DNA of 58,031 nt from Spirochaetales bacterium. Lineage in GTDB: Bacteria > Spirochaetota > Spirochaetia > JABMQR01. This document shows positions 8,559 to 17,529 of the stretch, piece after piece. The notes beneath the pieces were generated by a model. The model had not been told where the DNA came from, ran no database searches, and was given only the letters and a program-made list of their open reading frames with translations. A program made the position numbers and the translations under genes. Within the stretch, counting starts at the first letter, position 1, and each line of letters begins with the position of its first letter. The stretch spans positions 1 to 58,031 of the forward strand of contig JAGYPA010000003.1 in the NCBI GenBank assembly GCA_018399255.1, read 5' to 3'.

Positions 8559-9350
8559 CTACTTCCCTTGATGAGCCCCGGCATATATCCGGACATAGTC
8601 GACCCCTTCAGAGTACCAGCGGTTTTTTGTCTGGTAAAGCGCATCATCGACATACCAGCGAATTTCACCCGGCTCCCACTCGATGGCATATACATGAAAA
8701 TCAGAAGCGTCGGTTGCTGTTTCTGGAAAAAAGTAGTGCGATCCGGCATAGGTATTGCCAGGCCAGACTCCGCCGTAATGAATGGTGCCGGCAACTTTAT
8801 AGGGCGTGCTGCCCCAGCCTTCGGCAATGTCAATTTCGCCTGAAGCAGCCCAGCCGCCGTAAGTCTCTTTTTCCGGAAGCATCCAGATTGCCGGCCACAG
8901 GCCTTTTCCTGCCGGGAATTTTGCCCGGATCTCAAATCTTCCGTATTTCCAGGCAGCTTTTCCCTGAGTGGAGATTTTTGCCGAGGTATAGCTGAACGTT
9001 TCTTCCCGGTTTCCGGCTATTCCGGTAATGGATTCCTGCCGGGCGCGGAGGGTAAGGATGCCGTCTGCAAGAAAAAGGTTTTCCGGAGCATCAGTATAGT
9101 ACTGCAGCTCACCGTTTCCCCAACCGGGAATCCACTCTTCTCCGGCATAGAAGCCATTGCCCCCGGCAATAGTCCAGGTCTCGGCAGGGAATTCTGTTCC
9201 ATTGAATTCCTCACTCCAGATAAGTTCCCAATCCGGGGATCCGGCGTTCAGATCCATTTCTGCCGCTGGGTGGTCGGGCGGGGTAATGCAGCCGGACGCG
9301 AAAATCAGGGTGACAATCAGCGTTATGATAGAAAGAAAAGTGGTTTTCAT
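8559..9350 (-). CDS. GH16-family beta-glucanase lipoprotein with internal C-terminal deletion
   Basis: The 263-residue product has a lipoprotein signal (LIFASG then Cys21), so it is exported and lipid-anchored. The catalytic domain follows: WSEEFNG, WGNGELQYYTD, KISTQGKAAWKYGRFEIRAK and the GH16 active-site motif GEIDIAEGWG at about residues 170-179, with both glutamates and the aspartate present. GH16 enzymes cut beta-1,3 or beta-1,3/1,4 glucans. After EIRWYVDDALYQT the chain jumps from NRWYSEG straight to VDYVRIY. The usual strand of about 30-40 residues with a PFDQ...LNLAVGGNW-type sequence is missing, in frame. The fold may be impaired. The start lies 23 bp after the ROK regulator, so the two are probably co-transcribed. 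Confidence 0.88.
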   Translation of the reverse strand: MKTTFLSIITLIVTLIFASGCITPPDHPAAEMDLNAGSPDWELIWSEEFNGTEFPAETWTIAGGNGFYAGEEWIPGWGNGELQYYTDAPENLFLADGILTLRARQESITGIAGNREETFSYTSAKISTQGKAAWKYGRFEIRAKFPAGKGLWPAIWMLPEKETYGGWAASGEIDIAEGWGSTPYKVAGTIHYGGVWPGNTYAGSHYFFPETATDASDFHVYAIEWEPGEIRWYVDDALYQTKNRWYSEGVDYVRIYAGAHQGK

Positions 9351-9373
9351 ACTGATATCCTTGACCGGGCAAT

Positions 9374-10561
9374 CTAGTTTTTCCCGCTGCCCGTATGCCT
9401 GAGCGATTGGAAAAGATCGTACCCGACGAGTTCAGTCGGGGGATCATCGGCTGCTTCCACCTGAAGGGGCGGCAGGGTAAAAAGTTTTTCCAGAAACATT
9501 GCCGCAGCACCGGCTGCAACAACATACTCACCGGCTTTATTCAGATGGACATCGCAGCTGATCTGATCGGGGTAACTCCAATTGGCTTCAATTGCCCGCT
9601 GAATAGCATCTACCACTTTTGATCCGTATTTTTCTATTCCGCCGCCAAGAACAACCTTTGAAACATCCAGACTGTTGGCAAGAAAAGCGACATTTGCGGC
9701 CAGTTCCTGAACTGCCGTATCTATAGCCTCGGGATGCCGATCAAAATGCATCATGACATCGTCGTCAATCGAGAATTGACTGAGGTTTCCCTGTTTCCAG
9801 AAAATACTCTGAAACTCGCCGGCCGAGTAATCATTGCCCCTGATAAGCGTCCCGTTAACGACAATTCCCAAACCGACAGCAAAACCTATTCTGCCGTCCG
9901 ACCGGTTAACCTTGTGAAAGCGGTCTTCTGCAAGGACAAAAATAAAATTTGGCTGCCTTTCCCTGCTGGTGCAGACCATCTCTTCCCAGCAGCAGCAGTT
10001 GGCATCATTTTCTATAAAGACCGGAACGGGAACGGTTCCTGAAATCTCATCGTAGAAAGCCACAGGCTGACGAATGTCGAGCGGATTTGACTGGTATATG
10101 ATTCCCTCTCTGGCATTGACGATGCCGGAAACTCCGATTCCGATACCGATAAGCGGTAAAGCTGCAGACCTGATGTCATTATCAAGCTTTTTAAGCGCCT
10201 CCTGAAAGACCGTGCCCAGAGAAGCGGGAGCCTCCTCCAAAACTATCTTTCGCATGAAAACCATGTGTCCATGCAGATTCATGCCTACTGCCTGGACCTT
10301 GTCTGTGGTGATCTCCAGACCTAAAATCAGGCCAAACCGGCCATTAACAGATAAGCCTATCGGGCGCCTGCCTCCGCGAGGACCGGCATCTCCCTCTTCG
10401 AGGGGCAGTATAATTCTCTGCCGGATAAGGCGACTGATAATATTGGTTATGGTTGATTTATCAAGATCAAGCTTTCTGGCAATTTCTATCCGGCTTATTC
10501 CCGGATGCAGCCAGACCATCCGCGAGACCCGGGAAATATTAGCGGTACCATGTATCGGCAT
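9374..10561 (-). CDS. ROK-family transcriptional repressor
   Basis: This 395-residue protein has an N-terminal winged helix (ISRIEIARKLDLDKSTITNI, about residues 24-43) followed by a ROK domain with GIGIGVSGIVN and IENDANCCCWEE. The usual zinc motif (CGCGxxGC) and the ExGH catalytic motif are absent, because the region reads SAGEFQSIFW. It is therefore a sugar-sensing repressor rather than a kinase. It lies upstream of the GH16 gene and beside the binding-protein, permease and GH94-like operon. Its own leader carries a half-site (TTGGTTTA at 10580-10587) that matches the perfect palindrome over that operon's promoter. Control of all these genes is a reasonable inference. Confidence 0.92.
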   Translation of the reverse strand: MPIHGTANISRVSRMVWLHPGISRIEIARKLDLDKSTITNIISRLIRQRIILPLEEGDAGPRGGRRPIGLSVNGRFGLILGLEITTDKVQAVGMNLHGHMVFMRKIVLEEAPASLGTVFQEALKKLDNDIRSAALPLIGIGIGVSGIVNAREGIIYQSNPLDIRQPVAFYDEISGTVPVPVFIENDANCCCWEEMVCTSRERQPNFIFVLAEDRFHKVNRSDGRIGFAVGLGIVVNGTLIRGNDYSAGEFQSIFWKQGNLSQFSIDDDVMMHFDRHPEAIDTAVQELAANVAFLANSLDVSKVVLGGGIEKYGSKVVDAIQRAIEANWSYPDQISCDVHLNKAGEYVVAAGAAAMFLEKLFTLPPLQVEAADDPPTELVGYDLFQSLRHTGSGKN

Positions 10562-10579
10562 GAACCTGTCCTTTGCTGC

Positions 10580-10587
10580 TTGGTTTA
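10580..10587. promoter_or_regulatory. Candidate ROK half-site upstream of the ROK gene
   Basis: TTGGTTTA lies 18 bp upstream of the ROK start and equals one arm of the palindrome at 17429-17447. It is followed by a degenerate second half (TTATAAAAC). An autoregulatory site is possible, but eight bases alone are weak evidence. Confidence 0.35.
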
Positions 10588-10681
10588 GTTATAAAACTTA
10601 CTGCTTAAGGCTTACTTTACTGTAATTACCCCCTTTTTACAACAGATAAAAGGTAATAGAAAGGCTGCTGCGTGCATCTCC

Positions 10682-10888
10682 TCAGATGCGGAAAGCTTCC
10701 TCAGGAACAGTAACCGAAATCCAGAGTATCTGCCCATCTCGCTGTACAATATGCTGAACTGCCTGTTCTGGAAGTTCCAGGCCGGGAACGGTACGGCTGC
10801 TGCCGTCGCGGCTGGTCAAAACCAGAGCTGCGGCGGCAGCCATACAGCAGAACCTGTAACGGCCGTATAGATAATCGGAACCTGGCAC
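10682..10888 (-). other. Frame-shifted tail of the GH94-like gene
   Basis: Just where the large frame runs into its stop (10816), another minus-strand frame continues with a coding-like sequence. It contains DGSSRTVPGLELPEQAVQHI and ends VTVPEEAFRI at 10682. The end looks like the natural finish of a beta-rich C-terminal domain, whereas the last 10 residues of the main frame (AVWLPPQLWF) look like out-of-frame read-through. A single-base slip at about 10840-10880 would join the two. It is either a sequence error or a recent mutation. Confidence 0.5.
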
Positions 10889-13800
10889 CAGGTAAACGCT
10901 AAAGACTTTGCCGGAAGCGGCAGTTTTCTGCGTATCAGTTCCGTATCGTAGTAGACAAATTCGCCAGCATCGCGGGTAAGTTCTTCCCGGCGGAGAAAGA
11001 ATGGATCAAACCAGACCCTTCCGCGTTTAAAACGGAGTCCGAGTTCACCGATTCTTGTCAGAATTTCCTCTTTTACCTGACCGGTCATACCCGGCTGCCG
11101 GGCTCCCCCGTCCCAGACGGTATGAGAGTACGGGTCTATGGTAAACGCTCCATACGAATTGACATCCCTGCAGAACCCCAGTCCTGCCCTGACATCATAA
11201 TAGTGGTCTGCCATTCTGTGCAGGATATCCTTGTCAGCACCGCTGTCACGGGCGTACAGCAGCTGTTCCTGTACTGCTAAAAGCAGCTTCGATACCATAT
11301 GCCAGTAAATACTGCCTACACCCTCATAAGCGAACATGGATCCTGAACGGCCGGTGAATGATGCATGATCAAAGACCGATTCGAAGAGAGCTAGAATTGC
11401 TTCACGGTCCCTTTTGACAGTATGGTTATAAAGGGTAAGCTTTTCAGCCTGGGAGAGAGCCTTCCGGACATCGGCTGCATTGGTAAAGGCTCCATTAAAA
11501 TGATACATTCCGTTTCTGTCCGAGGATATCAGGGACCGGTCACCATGCTGAATCATGAGCCTCAATAGAGAAATCGATTCAACTTGTTCGGGCGGGATTG
11601 TATTTCTTTCAAAGAACCCACGTACCTGTTTTCGCGGGTAGAGCATGTACGAATTCTGGTCTTCCCGATACAAAGTGCTTCTCCTTAGGGAGTCCAGAAG
11701 CTTGTCTGTTTCTGCTGATGTGAGCAGACCGGAGGAAAGGATGGAAACCTGCCCCTCGAGCATCAGCTCCAGGTACCGGATATCAATCCTGGAGCTACCC
11801 GGGGTGTCAGACACCATTTTAGAGCCATCCAGGGTGTCAGACACTTCCATGGACACCTCCATGATAGTATAGGAATGATACAGGCCGTCAGGTCTTATGC
11901 TGCCGCGGAGGGTGGCTGCAAGATAACGCCTGAGCAGATTCATCATTTCCATAATGGTTGTTTTTTTCAGAGGCTTCACGGCAGCCGTCATACCGCTGTT
12001 GTAGATATTCTCCCGGTATCCGGCAGCAGCAGCTCCCATGGCATCAGCAAATTTTTTACGGATATCTGGTTGGAACGGACCATCGGCAAAGGGGGAAAAC
12101 CCCTCGAGAATCTCCGCAACACGGCAGAACAGAAGGTGGATATCAATATTTACCGCAAATTCCTGAGTATCAGCCGCAGTCAGCAGTCTGTCGAAAAATG
12201 CAATTGCGCGGTACATATATCCGAGGGTAACCATCGACAGACCCCAGCCTGTCAGAGCATTGTTGGCATCGTTCCACTCCGGGCGCTGGGTATTCATCCA
12301 GATGCCGCCGTCAGGTATGAAATTGGTGCTTTTTATCAGCAGAATCAGGAGCAGCTTGTCCATCAGGGTCATGAGAGAGAGTTCCCCGTTCCGGCTGCGG
12401 GCACATTGACCATCCCGGCCTTCTTTCAGGCAGCGGCGGGATACCGTCTCCTCCCGCTTGTGGTCAAAAATGATCGTATCGTAGGGATTGCTCAGGATTT
12501 CTCGATACGGTTTAATGCGGTAGGGGATATCGGGCGTAGTAAATAGCCGTTCATCAAGCATTTGCAGCAGGAGTTCCGGCTGCAGGGCGTCGGCGGCTTC
12601 CAGCAGTTTGAGCAGATAAATTACCTGGTGATCGCCCCAATAGCCGATGTTTGTCCAGGGATCCTCAGGTTCTGGCCGCTCCCAGTCGTAACCTTCGCTT
12701 GTGACCCGATAAGGATTATATCCGTCGGCGGTTATGCCATTGGCAAAGATCGTAATCATATTTCTGATGAATCCGGGAAAACTATAGGCAAGGGGTTCCC
12801 AGTTCTGGAAAATATCCCGCCAGTTCCCCTGATAGGCGAACCGGTACGAGCCGTCATCATTGCGCACCGAAATCGAAAACTTATTCCATGGCCGGCTGGG
12901 ATCTCCGTGCCGGCGAGAGAATACCAGCGGGAGGTAGCCGTAAAGCAGGCGTTTACTGTCAGGCAGCAGGCTCGAGCTTTTCATAAGCAGAGCGTTCTCA
13001 AATTCGTGCCAGTCGAGTGACGGAGGCAAATCGGAAAGCAGCTGAGTAAGCTGTTCTGCAAGGATGAAATTCCTTTCCCCGGCGTAACGGAGGAAGGATG
13101 CCGCAGCCACAGCGTATCCTTCAACAAAGATTCCTCCGCGCATGCAGTTGAAGAGGGTGTTGGCATAGTGATGGGATGCGGCATCCAGATCGCTGCCCGC
13201 CTGCAGCCCGTCTGCCCGGCTTACCAGCTTAACCAGTTCATTTCCTCCAGCCGCAGCATCCAGTTCAGCATCCCGGGCTATGTTTTCAGGGTCAGTCTGC
13301 AGGCGAAAGAGCAGATCGGCAGCAGCCGGGTAATCCTGCTCTACATCCATCACCTGGATCCAGCTGCGGGATTCTCCGTTTTGAAGGCGGATTCTATCAA
13401 CGGAAAAATAGGCCCCCCGACTTCCCTCGTTACGACTTTCGGGGACAACCGGGCTGCCGGAAATAAAATTATTCAGCTGTGTGTCGGAAAGCAGACAGAG
13501 GGAAGTATCGAGGCCGTACTGCCAGACAGTAGTTACCTTAAGGCATTCACTCGCTTCAGCCCGGTCAGTAAGACGGGTGCTCAAGCCATAGAGGGCTAAT
13601 CCGCTCCCTGCATATTCAGCCAGCTTATAGGCATCGAGCAGATTGCTCAGGCGGTTCTGGATCTGGGAATCGATTCCATATGGGAGAATGTTTGCCGCTC
13701 CGTCTATAATGGAAATTTCTCGTCCGGCTGATCCGCAGTTTTCCAGAGATGCCGATCGGATCCATCCCCAGCGGGGTGAGGCTGTCCATGCATAGGAAAA

Positions 13801-14256
13801 GATGAGATCAAGATCCAGGCGGTGCTCCCAGAAGATTATGCTGTTCCCGACGGCACTTTTTCTCAAAGACCGCCGGGTGTTTTCTGGAACAGGCTGGAAG
13901 GGGCGAAACGGTTCCCAGACAATCATGGTACCATCGATATTCAGACGGAGAAGAGTTCGGCTCCCGGTATGCTGACTGTTTTCCGTAATTTTGTCTTCTG
14001 TATAATAGGGAAACAGTGCTGCATCGGCATCTCTTCTTCCCGCTGTCAGCCCTCCGGTGCTGGAAATAAACATCCAGAGATCGTCTGAGCTGGTGATGTT
14101 CATCAGGAAGGGGGACATGCGGGAGTAGTTGTCTATACAGTAGAAGAGGCCGCTGCTGTCGACTCCGCTGCCTTCGTCCGGGCTGGTTGTTACCCGTTGG
14201 ACTGGTTTGTCCGGGATATTGTACAGGGCGTCTTGCTTCATGGTTTCCATTCCCAT
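10816..14256 (-). CDS. Large GH94-like (alpha/alpha)6 glycoside phosphorylase or hydrolase
   Basis: The 1146-residue cytoplasmic protein (no signal peptide) opens with a beta-sandwich-like half (DDLWMFISSTGGLTAGRRDA and FEHR/WEHR-type strands). A helical half follows. At about residue 660 it carries RPEWNDANNALTGWG, which matches the D/E-W-N-D-x-x-N catalytic segment of GH94 phosphorylases and cyclic beta-glucan synthase tails. It is much longer than cellobiose phosphorylase (about 800) and near the length of 1,2-beta-oligoglucan phosphorylases (about 1100). It starts one base into the permease stop (TAATG), in an operon with a sugar importer, so intracellular breakdown of the imported oligosaccharide is likely. 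The 3' end appears frameshifted, and the true gene probably ends at 10682. The substrate is unknown. Confidence 0.72.
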   Translation of the reverse strand: MGMETMKQDALYNIPDKPVQRVTTSPDEGSGVDSSGLFYCIDNYSRMSPFLMNITSSDDLWMFISSTGGLTAGRRDADAALFPYYTEDKITENSQHTGSRTLLRLNIDGTMIVWEPFRPFQPVPENTRRSLRKSAVGNSIIFWEHRLDLDLIFSYAWTASPRWGWIRSASLENCGSAGREISIIDGAANILPYGIDSQIQNRLSNLLDAYKLAEYAGSGLALYGLSTRLTDRAEASECLKVTTVWQYGLDTSLCLLSDTQLNNFISGSPVVPESRNEGSRGAYFSVDRIRLQNGESRSWIQVMDVEQDYPAAADLLFRLQTDPENIARDAELDAAAGGNELVKLVSRADGLQAGSDLDAASHHYANTLFNCMRGGIFVEGYAVAAASFLRYAGERNFILAEQLTQLLSDLPPSLDWHEFENALLMKSSSLLPDSKRLLYGYLPLVFSRRHGDPSRPWNKFSISVRNDDGSYRFAYQGNWRDIFQNWEPLAYSFPGFIRNMITIFANGITADGYNPYRVTSEGYDWERPEPEDPWTNIGYWGDHQVIYLLKLLEAADALQPELLLQMLDERLFTTPDIPYRIKPYREILSNPYDTIIFDHKREETVSRRCLKEGRDGQCARSRNGELSLMTLMDKLLLILLIKSTNFIPDGGIWMNTQRPEWNDANNALTGWGLSMVTLGYMYRAIAFFDRLLTAADTQEFAVNIDIHLLFCRVAEILEGFSPFADGPFQPDIRKKFADAMGAAAAGYRENIYNSGMTAAVKPLKKTTIMEMMNLLRRYLAATLRGSIRPDGLYHSYTIMEVSMEVSDTLDGSKMVSDTPGSSRIDIRYLELMLEGQVSILSSGLLTSAETDKLLDSLRRSTLYREDQNSYMLYPRKQVRGFFERNTIPPEQVESISLLRLMIQHGDRSLISSDRNGMYHFNGAFTNAADVRKALSQAEKLTLYNHTVKRDREAILALFESVFDHASFTGRSGSMFAYEGVGSIYWHMVSKLLLAVQEQLLYARDSGADKDILHRMADHYYDVRAGLGFCRDVNSYGAFTIDPYSHTVWDGGARQPGMTGQVKEEILTRIGELGLRFKRGRVWFDPFFLRREELTRDAGEFVYYDTELIRRKLPLPAKSLAFTWCQVPIIYTAVTGSAVWLPPQLWF
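11803..11845 (-). repeat. In-frame 30-bp repeat carrying GGTGTC-A-GACACC elements
   Basis: Bases 11803-11815 are GGTGTCAGACACC (a 6-1-6 perfect dyad), and 11833-11845 repeat it with one change. They are exactly 30 bp apart, inside the GH94-like gene. On the coding strand they give two ten-residue units, EVSDTLDGSK and MVSDTPGSSR. The same motif occurs as an inverted pair at 37025-37066. Confidence 0.8.
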
Positions 14257-15161
14257 TACTTATCCATCATCCTGTTTATCGCCTTGTTAAGCAGGGTGAG
14301 GATCATGATGATGAAGAAGAGGAGCCAGGCTATCGCACTGCCCTTGCCGAAACGGGAAGCTTTGAATCCGGTGAACATAAGATAGAAGGCTGATGTGAGA
14401 CCGGAATTTCCGTTACCCCCCATTTGCTCATATCCGCCCAGCAGCACATAGGGTTCATCAAAAACCTGCATACCGCCGATAATGCTCATGGTTACGGCAA
14501 AGAAAATGATGGGAAGCAGCTGGGGTACTGTTATGGAGAGGTGTTTTCGGAAGGCATTGGCTCCGTCGATGTCGGCTGCTTCATAGAGCGTACCGGGGAT
14601 CGCCTGCAGGCCTGCCAGATAGATTATGGTGTTCCATCCGACAAATCGCCAGTTGAGCATGATAGCCAGAGCTGTCTTGATGGTATCGGGATTGCTCAGC
14701 CAGTTTACCCGCTCCTGCTGGAAGAGGTTGACCCAGACATAGTTGAGCCAGCCGTAGTTCAGATCGAACAGCTGGGCAAAGATCAGCGTAACCGATACGG
14801 TGCTGGTTATATAGGGTAGAAAAAAGGCCGTTTTAAAGAATCCGCGTCCACGGAAATTTTTGTTTTCATTGTTAAGCATGATAGCCAGTGGAATCGCAAT
14901 CAGGTGCTGCAAAAGGGATCCGAAAATGAGCAGCCAGGTAGTATTGCCCAGAGCTTTGAAAAAGAAGGGATCCCGTGTAAGAAGATTCTTGTAGTTAGTC
15001 AGCCCCACAAAGCCCTGAGGGCCGGAAATAGTCCACTTGAAAAATGAAATATAGATGGAGTATCCAATAGGATAGAGTCCGAAAATAAAGAACAGCACAA
15101 AGAATGGACTGATGAAGATATATGGGGTAAGGGTATTTTTTTTGAACAATGTTCTGATCAT
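14256..15161 (-). CDS. ABC sugar-importer permease, MalF/UgpA type
   Basis: This 301-residue inner-membrane protein has six hydrophobic helices. The EAA loop is YEAADIDGANAFRKHLSITV, at about residues 196-215. This loop docks on the ATPase of carbohydrate uptake-1 family importers. It pairs with the permease directly upstream (9-bp gap) and overlaps the GH94-like gene by one base. There is no ATPase gene nearby, so a shared MsiK/UgpC-like ATPase from elsewhere is implied. The substrate is probably the oligosaccharide used by the downstream GH94-like enzyme (inference). Confidence 0.93.
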   Translation of the reverse strand: MIRTLFKKNTLTPYIFISPFFVLFFIFGLYPIGYSIYISFFKWTISGPQGFVGLTNYKNLLTRDPFFFKALGNTTWLLIFGSLLQHLIAIPLAIMLNNENKNFRGRGFFKTAFFLPYITSTVSVTLIFAQLFDLNYGWLNYVWVNLFQQERVNWLSNPDTIKTALAIMLNWRFVGWNTIIYLAGLQAIPGTLYEAADIDGANAFRKHLSITVPQLLPIIFFAVTMSIIGGMQVFDEPYVLLGGYEQMGGNGNSGLTSAFYLMFTGFKASRFGKGSAIAWLLFFIIMILTLLNKAINRMMDK

Positions 15162-15170
15162 GATTTCCTC

Positions 15171-16001
15171 CTAGGCCTTTATGCTGCCGGCGGTAAGGTT
15201 GGCGATAATCTTTTTTGAGAAAAAGATAAAGGCGATCAGAAGAGGGAGGAGCGCGAGTGCCGTTCCCAGCATGAGGCCGCCGAAGTTACCGTCACTCCGG
15301 ACAAAAAGTGAGGAGAGGGCTACGGGAATGGTGCTTTTTTTCGGGTCCGGAAGCATGATCAGCGCCCCGAGAAAGTTGTTCCAGGAGCCGATAAAGGTCA
15401 CTGTTCCCAGTATGGCTATTCCCGGTTTTGCCAAGGGAAAGACAACTTTTATGAGAATCTGGAACTCATTCAGACCGTCTATCCGGGCAGCGCTGAGAAG
15501 ATCCGAGGGGATCGAGTTTTCCAGAAACTGTGTCATGAGAAATATTCCAAAGGCATTGGCAAGCCCGGGAACAATAAGCGGAAGCCAGGTTTTATACCAG
15601 CCGAAGGCAACCATCATCTTGAAGAAGGGGATGATATTGAGAAATGCCGGTATAGCCATGGTGGAGATGATGAACAGCAGTAAGCCTTTTTTACCCTTGA
15701 ATTCAAATTTTGCAAAAGCATAGCCGCCCATGGTGCAGAAGAACACGGTTCCGGCTGTTGCCAGCACTGCTATGGAGAGACTGTTGAAGAAGTTTACATG
15801 AAAAGGCAGTTGGCTCAGCAGGCTGTTCAGGTTAACGGGAATGTCGCTGCCGAACCAGAGGTGCGGCGGATTGGAATAGATTCTGCTCCAGCTGGCCAGT
15901 ACGAACACATAGTAGAACGGGAAGGCAAAGAGCAGGGTAAAAACAATCAGAACGATATAAAAGAGAGAAAATTTTACATTTCCACCTATTGATCTTTTCA
16001 T
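15171..16001 (-). CDS. ABC sugar-importer permease, MalG type
   Basis: The 276-residue membrane protein has six helices and the EAA loop SAARIDGLNEFQILIKVVFP, followed by LAKPGI. This is typical of the second permease of carbohydrate ABC importers. It lies between the binding-protein gene and the first permease. A 97-bp spacer holding a GGAGAA/TTCTCC hairpin separates it from the binding-protein stop, a common way to make more binding protein than permease. ATG 16001 is preceded by GAGGAGTGACC. Confidence 0.93.
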   Translation of the reverse strand: MKRSIGGNVKFSLFYIVLIVFTLLFAFPFYYVFVLASWSRIYSNPPHLWFGSDIPVNLNSLLSQLPFHVNFFNSLSIAVLATAGTVFFCTMGGYAFAKFEFKGKKGLLLFIISTMAIPAFLNIIPFFKMMVAFGWYKTWLPLIVPGLANAFGIFLMTQFLENSIPSDLLSAARIDGLNEFQILIKVVFPLAKPGIAILGTVTFIGSWNNFLGALIMLPDPKKSTIPVALSSLFVRSDGNFGGLMLGTALALLPLLIAFIFFSKKIIANLTAGSIKA

Positions 16002-16098
16002 CGGTCACTCCTCTGCAGGGAATAGGCAGCAGCCGGAGAACTTCCATGCGGAGTATTCTCCAGCTTGCGGCCGTTTACGAGAGCGTCGAGTCGGGCTC

Positions 16099-17408
16099 TC
16101 AGTCCATAGTTGCCAGAATCTGATTCAAGGCGGAATTGTAGGCTTCCTCAATTCCTGCCTCTCCAGTAATTACGCTGGTTACGGTGGTGTTCCAGATGCT
16201 GAGGATCAGGGCATCGTATTCACTTACCGTATTGGAGGGGATGTTCCGGGCGACATCGGCATAGATAAGACGAACTTTCTGGCCGCCGAAGTAGTCTACC
16301 CCTTCTTTCATAATCGGGGTATCGTAGACTGAGGTAAGGGCGGGGTAGGCGTCGATAGATTCGAAGGTGACAAGCTGGGCTTCCGGTGAAGTGGTAAGGT
16401 ATTTAATCAGTTCCCAGGCCACGGCTTTCTTTTCTGCGGGAACATGCTCCGGTATTGAGAGATAAGTACCCCCGAGGGCTGCCATGGTTTTTCCCGGCAG
16501 GTAGGCTACGCGCCAGTCTCCGGCGTTGTCGGGAGCCATCCAGGTCTTCAATGCGCCGCCGAACCAGGCTCCGTTAACCATAGTGGCAGAGGATCCGCTG
16601 CTGAAGGCTTCAACCCAGGGACCGGTCCAGGCACCCATGTCTCCATCTATTCCAGCATCCCGGATATTTTTAACCAGCTCAAGGGCTCCTGTGAACTTCG
16701 CTTTCGGTTCCAGGGGTTTTCCATCGGCATCGATCCAGCCGCCCTTTCCGCCGTTGAGAGGAACCATTGCCGCATCATTAGCGTGGGGAATTGCATACTG
16801 ATCAATCTGGCCGTCGTTGTTTTTATCCAGGGTAAGGGCTTTGCCTATTTCAATGTATTCATCCCAGTCCGCAATTGACTCCATGTCAGCAACGGTGAAT
16901 CCGGCGGCTTCGATAAGGTCTTTCCGGTAAAAGAGAACGGCAGGGGCGATATCGACAGGTATGGCAACCAGGGCACCGGATCCGGTTGTAGCATTGGCCA
17001 TGGCGAAATCAACTATATCGCGCCCTGCATCAAGGCCGTTGTAGGGGGGACCTGCAAGGTCTGTCAGGCCGCCGCCCTGCAACAAATTGGGCAATGTAGC
17101 CGACTTCAAGGGCTTCAATATCGTTAGTAGCCCTCCGGCTGCGACATTACTGCTGTCAGACGGTTATGATGGCCGCTGAAGTCGCTGGTCTGAAATTCGA
17201 TGGTTATATTGGGGAATTTTTCTTGAAGTCATCGGTTGCAATTACCGCCTGATAGGCTTTTTTCTGGTTGTCTCCGTAACATCCAATACTTACGGTGTAT
17301 TTCTGGTTCGTAATATAAGGTGCTATTTCAGCCGATTTTTCTTCACTTCCCCAGCAAAAGCCGGAAAAAGCAGGGTGAAAAAGATGCAGACAGCAAGTAA
17401 TTTTTCAT
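16099..17408 (-). pseudogene. ABC sugar-binding protein, 5' part frameshifted
   Basis: Residues from about 17100 down to the stop at 16099 form an intact type-1 sugar-binding domain (VAIPVDIAPAVLFYRKDLIE, GAWTGPWVEAF). The start can be traced to ATG 17408 with GGAGGG just upstream. It encodes a signal peptide (LLAVCIFFTLLFPAFAG, then GSEEKS), but only by changing frame. At least five or six single-base slips are needed between 17408 and 17060, several in A or G runs. The frames then join into a normal N-terminus with NDIEALEVGYIAQF. It is the first gene of the permease/GH94-like operon. Sequence error is as likely as true inactivation. Confidence 0.8.
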
Positions 17409-17428
17409 TCTAACCCTCCAGTGTTTTC

Positions 17429-17478
17429 GTTGGTTTATTAAACCAACTTAATAATTGCACAGCTGTTTCCTTTGTCAA
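17429..17478 (-). promoter_or_regulatory. Operon promoter overlapped by a perfect 9-1-9 palindrome
   Basis: On the minus strand TTGACA (17478-17473) is followed after 18-19 bp by TTATTA/TATTAA (about 17454-17448). Directly downstream, over the expected start of transcription, lies GTTGGTTTATTAAACCAAC (17429-17447), a perfect 19-bp palindrome. Its shape resembles ROK/XylR-type operators, and half of it recurs before the ROK gene. Repression of the importer/GH94-like operon by the ROK protein is inferred. Confidence 0.7.
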
Positions 17479-17529
17479 TCTTTCCTTATAAGATTTTTCT
17501 TTAGCACGCGACATTTTTTATTCTTTTTC

